Shown here piece by piece: positions 1 to 5,492 of a DNA stretch of 6,217 nucleotides. Below the pieces are notes generated by a model, which was not told the DNA's origin, searched no databases, and worked only from the letters and a program-made list of their open reading frames with translations. The position numbers and the translations under genes are program-made. The first letter of the stretch is position 1, and each line of letters begins with the position of its first letter. The stretch is taken from the NCBI GenBank assembly GCA_027619145.1, contig JAQCGA010000262.1, positions 1 to 6,217 of the forward strand, written 5' to 3'. The stretch is from a bacterium (GTDB lineage: Bacteria > Latescibacterota > UBA2968 > GCA-2709665).

Positions 1-670
1 AAACCTTCAGCGCATTCCCGCCGCTGGTCGTTTCCGGATTGCCGAACATCACACCAATTTTCATACGGATCTGGTTGACAAACATCACGCAGGTCTTGGC
101 CCGATTGATGGAGCCAGACAGCTTGCGCAGGGCCTGGGACATGAGCCGGGCCTGCAGGCCCATATGGGAATCGCCCATCTCACCTTCCAACTCCGCCCGC
201 GGCACCAGCGCCGCCACTGAATCCACCACCACCACAGCGAAAGCCCCGCTCCGCACTAGCGTATCCGTAATTTCCAGCGCTTCTTCGCCCGTATCTGGCT
301 GGGAAATAAGCAGGCTTTCCAAATCCACACCAATACGCTCGGCCATTTCTACATTCAGCGCATGTTCGGCATCTACAAACGCGCACACACCACCCCTGCG
401 CTGAGCCTGCGCAATAATATGTAATGTAAGCGTGGTTTTACCCGAACCTTCCGGTCCGTACACTTCCACCACTCGGCCTCGCGGCACACCCCCGGCTCCC
501 AGGGCTACATCCAGGGCCAGCGAGCCAGTAGGAATTACTTCTGCCGGAACCCGTTGGCCATTCTCTCCGCCCAGGCGCATAATCGAGCCTTGGCCGAACT
601 GTTTTTCAATTTGAGAAATGGCGAGGTCAATTGCCTTCGCCTTGCCGTCTGAAGCATCTTTTTTTGCCAT
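1..670 (-). CDS. recA: RecA recombinase, N-terminal 223 residues (cut by window edge)
   Basis: RecA is the cytoplasmic ATPase that forms filaments on single-stranded DNA, performs strand exchange and triggers LexA self-cleavage in the SOS response. The reading frame is open from the ATG at 668-670 to the left edge. It shows Walker A GPEGSGKT at residues 72-79, the DAEHA strand with the catalytic glutamate at E102, the [10 protein letters not shown] motif at 124-133, Walker B VVVVDS at 146-151, and the L1/L2 region with [15 protein letters not shown] and [24 protein letters not shown] up to residue 222. Relatives have about 340-350 residues, so roughly 120 C-terminal residues lie outside the window. 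The start is supported by a strong ribosome-binding site 7 bp upstream. Two residues of the adenine-contact stretch after DAEHAL differ from the E. coli type (N106 and M109 for Asp and Tyr). The gene has its own promoter, so it is probably transcribed separately from the operon upstream. Family assignment is certain. Confidence 0.98.
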   Translation of the reverse strand, partial: MAKKDASDGKAKAIDLAISQIEKQFGQGSIMRLGGENGQRVPAEVIPTGSLALDVALGAGGVPRGRVVEVYGPEGSGKTTLTLHIIAQAQRRGGVCAFVDAEHALNVEMAERIGVDLESLLISQPDTGEEALEITDTLVRSGAFAVVVVDSVAALVPRAELEGEMGDSHMGLQARLMSQALRKLSGSINRAKTCVMFVNQIRMKIGVMFGNPETTSGGNALKV

Positions 671-677
671 CTCGTTG

Positions 678-685
678 CCCCTCCT
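678..685 (-). promoter_or_regulatory. recA ribosome-binding site
   Basis: The minus strand reads AGGAGGGG, ending 7 bases before the recA ATG. It is one of the two strongest Shine-Dalgarno matches in the window and settles the recA start codon. Confidence 0.85.
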
Positions 686-777
686 GTCCGTTCACTATGA
701 AGTTGATCTGGGATCACGGCACAGCCTGAAAACCGTGGAGAGACCTGGTTTTCTGCGCCGCCCATTGGTAACGACGT

Positions 778-800
778 AATATACTGAACACATGTATATT
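778..800. promoter_or_regulatory. SOS-box-like inverted repeat over the recA promoter (putative LexA site)
   Basis: AATATAC at 778-784 and GTATATT at 794-800 form a perfect 7-bp inverted repeat with a 9-bp centre, covering the -10 element and nearly the whole spacer. Within it, the plus strand reads GAACACATGT (786-795), resembling the left part of the Gram-positive SOS box CGAACRNRYGTTYC. The minus strand (799-783) fits 15 of 17 positions of the Myxococcus-type box CTRHAMRYBYGTTCAGS as I remember it. Repression of recA by LexA from a promoter-overlapping site is normal. The identity of the binding protein is inferred from the gene and from position. Confidence 0.5.
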
Positions 801-806
801 GGTCAA
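778..806 (-). promoter_or_regulatory. sigma70-type promoter of recA
   Basis: On the minus strand TTGACC (806-801, five of six to the -35 consensus) and TATATT (783-778, five of six to the -10 consensus) are separated by exactly 17 bases. Transcription would start near 771, giving a leader of about 100 nt before the recA ATG. The element lies wholly in the 171-bp gap after pgpA, so recA can be expressed independently of the dnaX operon. This is the clearest promoter in the window. Confidence 0.75.
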
Positions 807-841
807 GGGCGAAAATACGCAAAAATAAGCCACCGAATCAC

Positions 842-1300
842 CTACCCGTACCAGAACAACAACGCAGCTCGCAACAACAAATGGCCGTACAACCCTGCAA
901 TCACATCGTCCACCACAACGCCCCAACCCCCCGGCAACCCCTCAGCCCAACGGGCCGGCGGAGGCTTAAAAATATCCAGAATCCGAAACAGGAAAAAAGC
1001 GGCAATTCCCAGAGCAACAGACGGCGGCAAAAATGCAACCGTAACAAAAAACCCAACAAACTCGTCTATCACCACCGGCCCGGGATCTTTGCCCCACACC
1101 GCCTCACCAGCAGAAGCCGCCCACACACCCACAAAAAAAAGCCCAACCAGAAAAACAGCCCAGGCCACCGGGGTCAACTCCGGCATCAGGCAATAAATTA
1201 CCAGTGCAACAGCCGTACCCGCTGTTCCCGGCGCAATCAGAGAATATCCGGAAAAAAAACCAGTAGACGGGCTACAAAATTCAAGAGCGGTTTCCTCCAC
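842..1300 (-). CDS. pgpA: Phosphatidylglycerophosphatase A family protein
   Basis: PgpA removes the phosphate from phosphatidylglycerophosphate in the inner membrane to give phosphatidylglycerol, the step directly after PgsA. The 152-residue product has the family motifs in order: SGYSLIAPGTAGT (17-29), KDPGPVVIDEFVG (71-83), FLFRILDIFKPPPARWAEGLPGGWGV in parts from 103 to 128, and VDDVIAGLY (130-138). The acidic residues D79, E80, D109, D131 and D132 are present. Hydrophobic stretches around 30-40, 45-60, 84-106 and 133-150 fit a small membrane enzyme. The first in-frame start is a GTG, 11 bp after the pgsA stop, with no recognisable ribosome-binding site before it, so translation may be coupled to pgsA. 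The exact start is therefore less sure than the family. The gene is the last of the dnaX-to-pgpA run. No hairpin terminator is visible after its stop. Confidence 0.92.
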   Translation of the reverse strand: MEETALEFCSPSTGFFSGYSLIAPGTAGTAVALVIYCLMPELTPVAWAVFLVGLFFVGVWAASAGEAVWGKDPGPVVIDEFVGFFVTVAFLPPSVALGIAAFFLFRILDIFKPPPARWAEGLPGGWGVVVDDVIAGLYGHLLLRAALLFWYG

Positions 1301-1311
1301 CAGAAACCGCG

Positions 1312-1962
1312 TCAGGGGCGATGCCGGTTATGTTCAATCAGGTATCGCGCACCAGACACCACGGCAACCAGGGTTACAACGGCAACCAGTAGATTGAGTA
1401 CCAGGTGCGACCAGGAATCTACCAGCACCAGCGGCTGGGCCGTAAACTCGGCCTCCAGGACCCGCACATTAATAAAAACCAGAATCCCAAAAATCAGCAC
1501 CAACTGAAGCATCGTTTTCCACTTCGCCAACCGGGATGTCACCACGGCCCGCCCCTGGCGGATCGCGTAAATACGTAAAAATGTAATCACTGCATCCCGG
1601 AACAACATCGCCCCTACCAACCAGGCCTCTACCATTCCCAAAATCACAAATGAAATCAGCGCAGAAGAAACCAGCAACTTATCCGCCAGCGGGTCCATGA
1701 AGCGCCCCAGACTGGTAATCGTCTTATCTCTTCGCGCAATACGCCCGTCGTAAAAATCCGTCAACGATGCTACCGTGAATACCAGCAACGCCAGAATCTT
1801 CCAGTACCAGCTATCTGAAAAAATAAGCACCAGGAAAACCGCCGTCAGAACGATCCGGACTGCGGTCAGCACGTTCGGCACCGTCAGAATCCGGCCCTTC
1901 GTTCCAGGGTCCGAAAGGTGCAATCTCTGAGAGTCGCTGCTCATGGGTTGCGTGCGTTCCAT
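1312..1962 (-). CDS. pgsA: CDP-diacylglycerol--glycerol-3-phosphate 3-phosphatidyltransferase
   Basis: This integral membrane enzyme transfers a phosphatidyl group from CDP-diacylglycerol to glycerol-3-phosphate, committing lipid to phosphatidylglycerol and cardiolipin. The 216-residue product carries the complete CDP-alcohol phosphotransferase signature DxxDGxxAR(x8)GxxxDxxxD: D69, D72, G73, A76, R77, G86, D90 and D94. TVPNVLTAVRIVLT (27-40) and the SRLAKWKTMLQ segment (143-153) are typical of PgsA rather than other family members. Several hydrophobic helices follow (about 36-49, 54-68, 97-115, 151-166, 186-204). The N-terminus is hydrophilic and slightly longer than usual. A second ATG at codon 7 (1942-1944) is an alternative start; the upstream ATG is preferred because it lies only 3 bp after the recR stop. 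Adjacency to pgpA, the next enzyme, supports the call. Confidence 0.95.
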   Translation of the reverse strand: MERTQPMSSDSQRLHLSDPGTKGRILTVPNVLTAVRIVLTAVFLVLIFSDSWYWKILALLVFTVASLTDFYDGRIARRDKTITSLGRFMDPLADKLLVSSALISFVILGMVEAWLVGAMLFRDAVITFLRIYAIRQGRAVVTSRLAKWKTMLQLVLIFGILVFINVRVLEAEFTAQPLVLVDSWSHLVLNLLVAVVTLVAVVSGARYLIEHNRHRP

Positions 1963-1965
1963 CAG

Positions 1966-2559
1966 CTATATTTCCCTGCGCCCTTCCAGGGCACGTGCCA
2001 GGGTAACCTGATCTGCCAGCGCCAGGTCGCTGCCTACCGGCAGACCCCGCGCAATTTGTGTAACCTTAACCGACAACGGGTTCAGCAAATGCCGAAGGTA
2101 TTGCGCTGTTGCATCCCCTTCCACAGTAGGGCCATTGGCCAGAATCACCTCACCAACCTCCCCGCTCTGAAGCCGAGCCACAAGCTCTTTCACGTGCAAA
2201 TCTTCCGGCCCAATTCCATCCAGCGGAGAAATCCGCCCGCCCAGAATATGATATAATCCTCGATACATGTGCATCCGCTCTACCGCCAGCAAATCCCCCA
2301 CAAAATCCACCACCATCAACACCGCCCGATCCCGGCGACCATCCGCACAAATTGGGCATGGATCCACCTCGGCCAGATTAAAACACTGCGAACACGCCTT
2401 GATCTGGGTTTTCACCTCCACCAGGAGCTCGGCCAAACTCCTCACTTCTTCGGTTTCCCACGTGAGGACCTCCAGCGCAATTCGCCGGGCGGACTTTTGT
2501 CCGATCCCCGGGAGGCGCCCCAACCCGTTTACCAGCCGATCAATGGCATTCACAGCCAC
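1966..2559 (-). CDS. recR: Recombination mediator protein RecR
   Basis: RecR works with RecO (and RecF) to load RecA onto gapped single-stranded DNA coated with SSB. The 197-residue product has the usual length and domain order: helix-hairpin-helix LPGIGQKSA (16-24), a four-cysteine zinc site C56, C59, C68, C71, a TOPRIM domain from about 79 to 175 with YRGLYHILGG (99-108), SPLDGIGPEDL (111-121) and PTVEGDATAQYL, and the C-terminal IARGLPVGSDL segment. The first TOPRIM acid, normally Glu in VVE, is Asp (D85). The start is a GTG with only a weak purine stretch (AAAAGAGAA) upstream. A second in-frame GTG two codons later (2551-2553) cannot be excluded. It lies between ybaB and pgsA; the dnaX-ybaB-recR order is widespread in bacteria. 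Confidence 0.97.
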   Translation of the reverse strand: MAVNAIDRLVNGLGRLPGIGQKSARRIALEVLTWETEEVRSLAELLVEVKTQIKACSQCFNLAEVDPCPICADGRRDRAVLMVVDFVGDLLAVERMHMYRGLYHILGGRISPLDGIGPEDLHVKELVARLQSGEVGEVILANGPTVEGDATAQYLRHLLNPLSVKVTQIARGLPVGSDLALADQVTLARALEGRREI

Positions 2560-2580
2560 AACAGTTCTCTTTTCATTAGG

Positions 2581-2595
2581 CCAATTGACAATTGG
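2581..2595. repeat. Perfect 15-bp palindrome between ybaB and recR
   Basis: CCAATTG and CAATTGG are perfectly complementary around a single central base. The element sits in the 45-bp gap after the ybaB stop, 21 bp before the recR GTG. No U-run follows on the minus strand, so it does not look like a terminator. A one-base loop cannot fold as such in RNA, which favours a DNA-binding site or chance over an RNA element. Function is unknown. Confidence 0.4.
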
Positions 2596-2604
2596 GAATT
2601 CTTC

Positions 2605-2919
2605 TTAAAGCCCCGGGAAATTCATCCCAGGAGGCAGCAGTTTTCCCATTTCCTTCTCGGACAATTCCTGTGCCTTTTGACGGGCCTGCTGGATGGCCGT
2701 CAACACCAGGTCTTCCAGCATTTCCACATCCTCCGGATCGACAACTTCCGGGTTAATCTTAATGCCCACAATCTCCTGCTGCCCATTGGCCGTCACCACC
2801 ACCATACCCCCGCTCGCCGTTCCTTCTACCTGCTTCTGCGCCAGCTCTTCTTGCACCTTCGCCATCTGGGCCTGAAGCTTCTGGGCCTGCTTCATCATGC
2901 CCTGCATTCCTTTTGCCAT
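2605..2919 (-). CDS. ybaB: YbaB/EbfC family nucleoid-associated DNA-binding protein
   Basis: Members of this family are small homodimeric proteins that bind DNA and are encoded next to dnaX and recR in many bacteria; their exact role is poorly defined (nucleoid-associated protein, link to recombination and repair). The 104-residue product begins MAKGMQGMMKQAQKLQAQM, the Met/Gln-rich first helix typical of the family, followed by a helix rich in KVQEELAQKQ, a beta region containing GTASGGMVVVTANGQQEIVGIKI, and a C-terminal helix (LEDLVLTAIQQARQKAQELSEKEM). It ends in a Gly/Pro tail, GMNFPGL, as usual. The ATG is preceded by AGGAGGG. The gap to dnaX is 27 bp, consistent with one transcript. Confidence 0.96.
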   Translation of the reverse strand: MAKGMQGMMKQAQKLQAQMAKVQEELAQKQVEGTASGGMVVVTANGQQEIVGIKINPEVVDPEDVEMLEDLVLTAIQQARQKAQELSEKEMGKLLPPGMNFPGL

Positions 2920-2923
2920 CCAT

Positions 2924-2930
2924 CCCTCCT
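2924..2930 (-). promoter_or_regulatory. ybaB ribosome-binding site
   Basis: The minus strand reads AGGAGGG, ending 4 bases before the ybaB ATG. An out-of-frame ATG overlaps the end of this site, 4 bases upstream of the chosen start. The chosen frame gives the conserved family N-terminus. Confidence 0.75.
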
Positions 2931-2946
2931 GAAGTCTTCTCAGTTT

Positions 2947-4791
2947 TTACCGGCGCTGAATTTCTCCATCGAAAATCCGCAGGGCCATCTGCACCCGCTC
3001 GTCCGTTTCCGGAGCCTCTTCCTCGCGGGCTTCCGGCCCCGCACCCCCATTCTGCTCAAATTCACAGGAAATATGCACCTTTTCACCAAACAACTCTGCA
3101 AGCACGGCTTCCACCGTTTCCTTGTTTCGTTTCACCTGATTGGAGTGAAACGCATTGCTCTGTTTAAACGCCACAACCAATTGATCTGCATCCAGCTTTG
3201 CAGGTGTGCCTTCGGCCAGAAACGTACCCACTGAAATCTTCTTCGCTTTCACCCCCTGCACCACCTTACTCCACGATTCTTGAAGTGCCTGCAACGTCAA
3301 CTCGCCAATCGGTTGAACCGGTGCCTGCGCTGCCTGTGGAGGAACCTCACGCGGCCTTTCTTGCGGCGGCTCTGCAGGTGGAGCCCCCGCCCCCTCAGCC
3401 GAACGTTCTATTGGAGGCCGGGTGGATGAAACGACTTCAACCGGTCGTTCTTTCGGAGGCTCGCGGCGTGCCCGAGGCGCAGCCTCGGGGCCATTCTGAG
3501 ATCTCGGCTCAGGCGCTACCCGTTCGGGGCTCCGCACTTCTGGACGCGGAGCGCTTGTCGGACGAGCAGGAGCAACCGGGGCAACCGGGCGGCTCTGCAA
3601 CAAATCTTCCAACCGATTCAGACGCCCCATCAGCTCTTCCAAAGACTCCGAAGAAGCCAGCTTTACCAGCTTCATGACCGTCAACTCCAGCCAGAACCGG
3701 GGCTCAGACACCCGCCCCAGGTTCAATTCCAGTTCAGACACCACCTGAAGCATCCGCAACACATCGTCTTCCTGGAACTTCCCACCAACCTCCGTGTACC
3801 GCACCCGGTCGGACTCGGGCAAATCTTCGTCTTCCATCTTGCCCGAAACGCAGGCCACCAGCAAATGCCGAAAATGCTCCAGCAGCCCCTCGGTAAACTC
3901 GCCGACGTCGCCGCCTTCTTCCAGCATCCGCGTGACAATCTTCAAGGCGACCGGACCGTTCTGAGCCAGCACGGAATCGACCAGCTCAAAATACAAATCC
4001 CGAGGAACAATACCCAGCAAATCTCGCACAGCCGAAGCTGTAATGGCCCCATCGGAAAACGAACGAACCTGGTCCAAAAGGCTCAGCGCATCCCGCATCG
4101 CACCATCGGCCTTGCGGGCAATCAGAAACAGCGCTTCTTCCTCCACCTCCGGCTTCTCTATTTTCTCCTCAGACTCCGATTTCTTTCTTTCTACTTCTGC
4201 CTTCTCCCATTCGCGCTCCAGAATCTCCTGCAACTCTCCTACGATTTGTTCCGTGGGTATCCGCCGAAAATTGTATCGCTGGCACCGAGACAGGATCGTC
4301 TCCGGCACTTTGTGTGGCTCGGTGGTTGCGAACACGAATACCACACGCGGCGGTGGCTCTTCCAGCGTTTTCAGCAGGGCATTAAACGCTTCCGGCGTGA
4401 GCATATGCACTTCATCAATAATATAAACCTTGTGCTTGCCCTTCGATGCCGCGTACCCCACTTCTTCGCGCAACTGCCGGATTTCATCAATGCCCCGGTT
4501 GGAAGCCCCGTCAATTTCCAACACATCCATACTCTTGCCGTCCGCAACAGACCGGCAATATTCGCACGTTCCACACGGCTCCGGTGTAGGACCATTCACA
4601 CAGTTTAACGCCTTGGCCAGCAGCCGGGCTGTGGTCGTCTTGCCTGTTCCCCTCGGCCCGGAAAACAGATAGGCGTGTGCGATCCGGTCCAGGCGGATTG
4701 CATTTTGCAACGTCGTAACAATATGCTCTTGAGCCACAACCCTGCTGAACACCTCGGGCCGCCACTCACGGGCCATGACCTTATAAGACAT
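2947..4791 (-). CDS. dnaX: DNA polymerase III subunit tau (clamp loader ATPase)
   Basis: DnaX is the ATPase core of the clamp loader, which opens the beta sliding clamp and, as tau, ties polymerase cores to the helicase. The 614-residue product has REWRPEVFSRVVAQEH at the N-terminus, Walker A GPRGTGKT (45-52), zinc-site cysteines C64, C73, C76 and C79, Walker B IIDEVH (124-129), sensor 1 ATT (155-157) and the SRC motif with the arginine finger R169. GAMRDALSLLDQ (230-241) leads into domain III. A Pro/Ala/Arg-rich linker at about 400-494 is followed by a tau-specific C-terminal domain. Residues about 193-217 form a highly charged Glu/Lys insertion longer than the family norm. I see no A-rich slippery run in the minus-strand gene like those that yield gamma in E. 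coli or Thermus. The ATG has AGGTG just upstream and is the first gene of the dnaX-ybaB-recR-pgsA-pgpA run. Confidence 0.97.
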   Translation of the reverse strand: MSYKVMAREWRPEVFSRVVAQEHIVTTLQNAIRLDRIAHAYLFSGPRGTGKTTTARLLAKALNCVNGPTPEPCGTCEYCRSVADGKSMDVLEIDGASNRGIDEIRQLREEVGYAASKGKHKVYIIDEVHMLTPEAFNALLKTLEEPPPRVVFVFATTEPHKVPETILSRCQRYNFRRIPTEQIVGELQEILEREWEKAEVERKKSESEEKIEKPEVEEEALFLIARKADGAMRDALSLLDQVRSFSDGAITASAVRDLLGIVPRDLYFELVDSVLAQNGPVALKIVTRMLEEGGDVGEFTEGLLEHFRHLLVACVSGKMEDEDLPESDRVRYTEVGGKFQEDDVLRMLQVVSELELNLGRVSEPRFWLELTVMKLVKLASSESLEELMGRLNRLEDLLQSRPVAPVAPARPTSAPRPEVRSPERVAPEPRSQNGPEAAPRARREPPKERPVEVVSSTRPPIERSAEGAGAPPAEPPQERPREVPPQAAQAPVQPIGELTLQALQESWSKVVQGVKAKKISVGTFLAEGTPAKLDADQLVVAFKQSNAFHSNQVKRNKETVEAVLAELFGEKVHISCEFEQNGGAGPEAREEEAPETDERVQMALRIFDGEIQRR

Positions 4792-4808
4792 AGCACCTGC
4801 TATCCCTT

Positions 4809-4845
4809 AGAAGCTGTCTTAAAAGCGAATTTTAAAACAACTTCT
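4809..4845 (-). promoter_or_regulatory. 16-bp hairpin in the dnaX leader
   Basis: Read as minus-strand RNA, AGAAGTTGTTTTAAAA (4845-4830) and the arm at 4824-4809 pair over all 16 positions, with two G-U wobbles, around the five-base loop TTCGC. On the opposite strand the same two positions would be C-A mismatches, so the fold fits the transcribed strand of dnaX. It ends 17 bases before the ATG, directly upstream of the AGGTG ribosome-binding site, and is not followed by a U-run. A role in mRNA stability or translation is an inference. Confidence 0.5.
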
Positions 4846-4875
4846 TAGAAAACAGAATTCAGCGCGAACGGGCAA

Positions 4876-4904
4876 AGTATAAAGTATTTGGGCGGGAAGG
4901 CGAA
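4876..4904 (-). promoter_or_regulatory. Possible dnaX operon promoter
   Basis: The minus strand has TATACT (4881-4876), five of six to the -10 consensus, in an AT-rich patch of otherwise GC-rich sequence. At a 17-base spacing the -35 position holds TTCGCC (4904-4899), a poor match. A start near 4869 would give a leader of about 78 nt including the 16-bp hairpin. Readthrough from the SRP RNA promoter is an alternative. Confidence 0.3.
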
Positions 4905-4946
4905 ACACAAACCTGCGGAAACTTGGAATCGGGCTGGCGAGACACA

Positions 4947-4984
4947 GCCGGGAGCCGTGTGGCCCCGGCACGGCAAAAAGCCGT
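4947..4984 (-). repeat. Two abutting GC-rich hairpins between the SRP RNA gene and dnaX
   Basis: ACGGC/GCCGT with a TTTTT loop (4984-4970) is followed without a gap by GCCGGGGCC / GGCTCCCGGC with an ACAC loop and one bulged base (4969-4947). No U-run follows the second hairpin. They lie after the likely SRP RNA terminator and upstream of the possible dnaX promoter. They could be a back-up termination or pausing structure, or part of a long leader. Confidence 0.35.
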
Positions 4985-5002
4985 AGATCCTGCACGCTGC
5001 CG

Positions 5003-5028
5003 AAAAAGGAGGGCCGGTTTTCTACCGG
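5003..5028 (-). terminator. Probable intrinsic terminator of the SRP RNA gene
   Basis: On the minus strand CCGGT (5028-5024) and ACCGG (5018-5014) form a 5-bp stem with loop AGAAA, followed after six bases by TTTTT (5007-5003). It begins about 10 bases after the closing helix of the SRP RNA. The stem is short and the T-run is offset, so confidence is moderate. Confidence 0.4.
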
Positions 5029-5037
5029 AACAAAATA

Positions 5038-5313
5038 AGGCCGTGCACCGCGCTTTGGCCCCCCATCCTGGGGCGTCCGGAAAGCGCCAGCTCCTGCCAG
5101 GTACCCCTGCGGCACACGGGACGAACCGCCTACCGCTGCTACCTTCCGGTCCTGACGGGGTTTGGCGAGGTCACGTTGCGCAGGACCTGACGATCCACAC
5201 CGCTTTCTCTCCGAAGCACAACCCACAACGGTGGAGCCTTAGACACGGAATTCAACCCCGCTATAGCGGATTGCGGGCTACAGGGCACCGCTACCTCCCC
5301 GTCTAGCACGACC
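5038..5313 (-). ncRNA. ffs: Signal recognition particle RNA, large bacterial type (with Alu domain)
   Basis: This is the RNA scaffold of the signal recognition particle, which with Ffh delivers membrane and secreted proteins to FtsY and the translocon. The hallmark Ffh-binding hairpin is present on the minus strand: GTCAGGACCGGAAGGTAGCAGC with its GGAA tetraloop, in pieces around 5155-5134. The 5' part reads GTGCTAGACGGGGAGGTAGC and continues GGTGCCCTGTAGCCCGCAATCCGC, closely resembling the Alu domain of the ~270-nt Bacillus scRNA as I recall it. The ends close by GGTCGTGC (5313-5306) pairing with GCACGGCC (5046-5039), which sets the limits to within a few bases. CCTGCGCAA (near 5184) and GTGCCGCAGG (near 5115) also match conserved pieces of the central helix. 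No convincing -35 is visible; TTTTATA lies just before the 5' end. Confidence 0.93.
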
Positions 5314-5320
5314 TATAAAA

Positions 5321-5397
5321 CCAGGAATCAGGGATCAGGGGTCAGGAATCAGGGTTTGAAATTCTGACCCCTGGCCCCTGATTCCCGATTCCTGACC
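5321..5397. repeat. Imperfect long hairpin of 'caggaatcaggg' repeats
   Basis: CAGGAATCAGGG occurs twice in direct orientation (5322-5333 and 5343-5354) with ATCAGGGGT between. Inverted versions follow at 5364-5397 after a 9-base spacer (5355-5363). Outer arms CAGGAATC (5322-5329) and GATTCCTG (5387-5394) pair perfectly, and GGGATCAGGGG pairs with CCCCTGATTCCC with one bulge, so the whole can fold into an imperfect stem of about 30 bp. It fills the gap between tRNA-Ala and the SRP RNA gene. Similar short 'ctgatccctgattcctg' intergenic repeats are scattered in some bacterial genomes; whether this one is dispersed cannot be seen here. Confidence 0.7.
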
Positions 5398-5407
5398 TCT
5401 TGTATCT

Positions 5408-5484
5408 TGGTGGAGCAGATGGGGATCGAACCCACGACCTCCAGAGTGCGATTCTGGCGCTCTCCCAAACTGAGCTACTGCCCC
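5408..5484 (-). tRNA. tRNA-Ala (anticodon CGC)
   Basis: A full cloverleaf can be drawn: acceptor GGGGCAG / CTGCTCC, D arm GCTC-GAGC, anticodon stem CCAGA/TCTGG around loop ATCGCAC, and T arm GTGGG-TTCGATC-CCCAT. The anticodon CGC reads GCG. Acceptor pair 3-70 is G-U and the discriminator is A, both alanine identity features, which confirms the type independently of the anticodon. CCA is encoded. It starts 8 bp after the stop of the cyclophilin-like gene. Confidence 0.95.
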
Positions 5485-5492
5485 ACACAATT

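Noticed and set aside
881..1507. 208-codon plus-strand open frame rich in Arg, Asn and Thr
   Set aside because: It is antisense to pgpA and pgsA, which have clear family motifs; no start signal or domain is visible.
2269..3234. 321-codon plus-strand open frame rich in His, Leu and Arg
   Set aside because: It lies antisense to recR, ybaB and dnaX, has no ribosome site or recognisable domain, and its composition is that expected of a shadow of GC-biased genes.
3290..3620. Programmed frameshift or slippage site for a short gamma form of DnaX
   Set aside because: No A-AAA-AAG heptamer or long A-run was found on the minus strand around the domain III/linker border; the frame is uninterrupted to the tau C-terminus.
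3865..4608. 247-codon plus-strand open frame
   Set aside because: It is antisense to the conserved ATPase part of dnaX, with no supporting signals.
5321..5397. CRISPR-like array
   Set aside because: Repeat units are only 12 bp, spacing is irregular and the second half is inverted; it is a hairpin, not an array.
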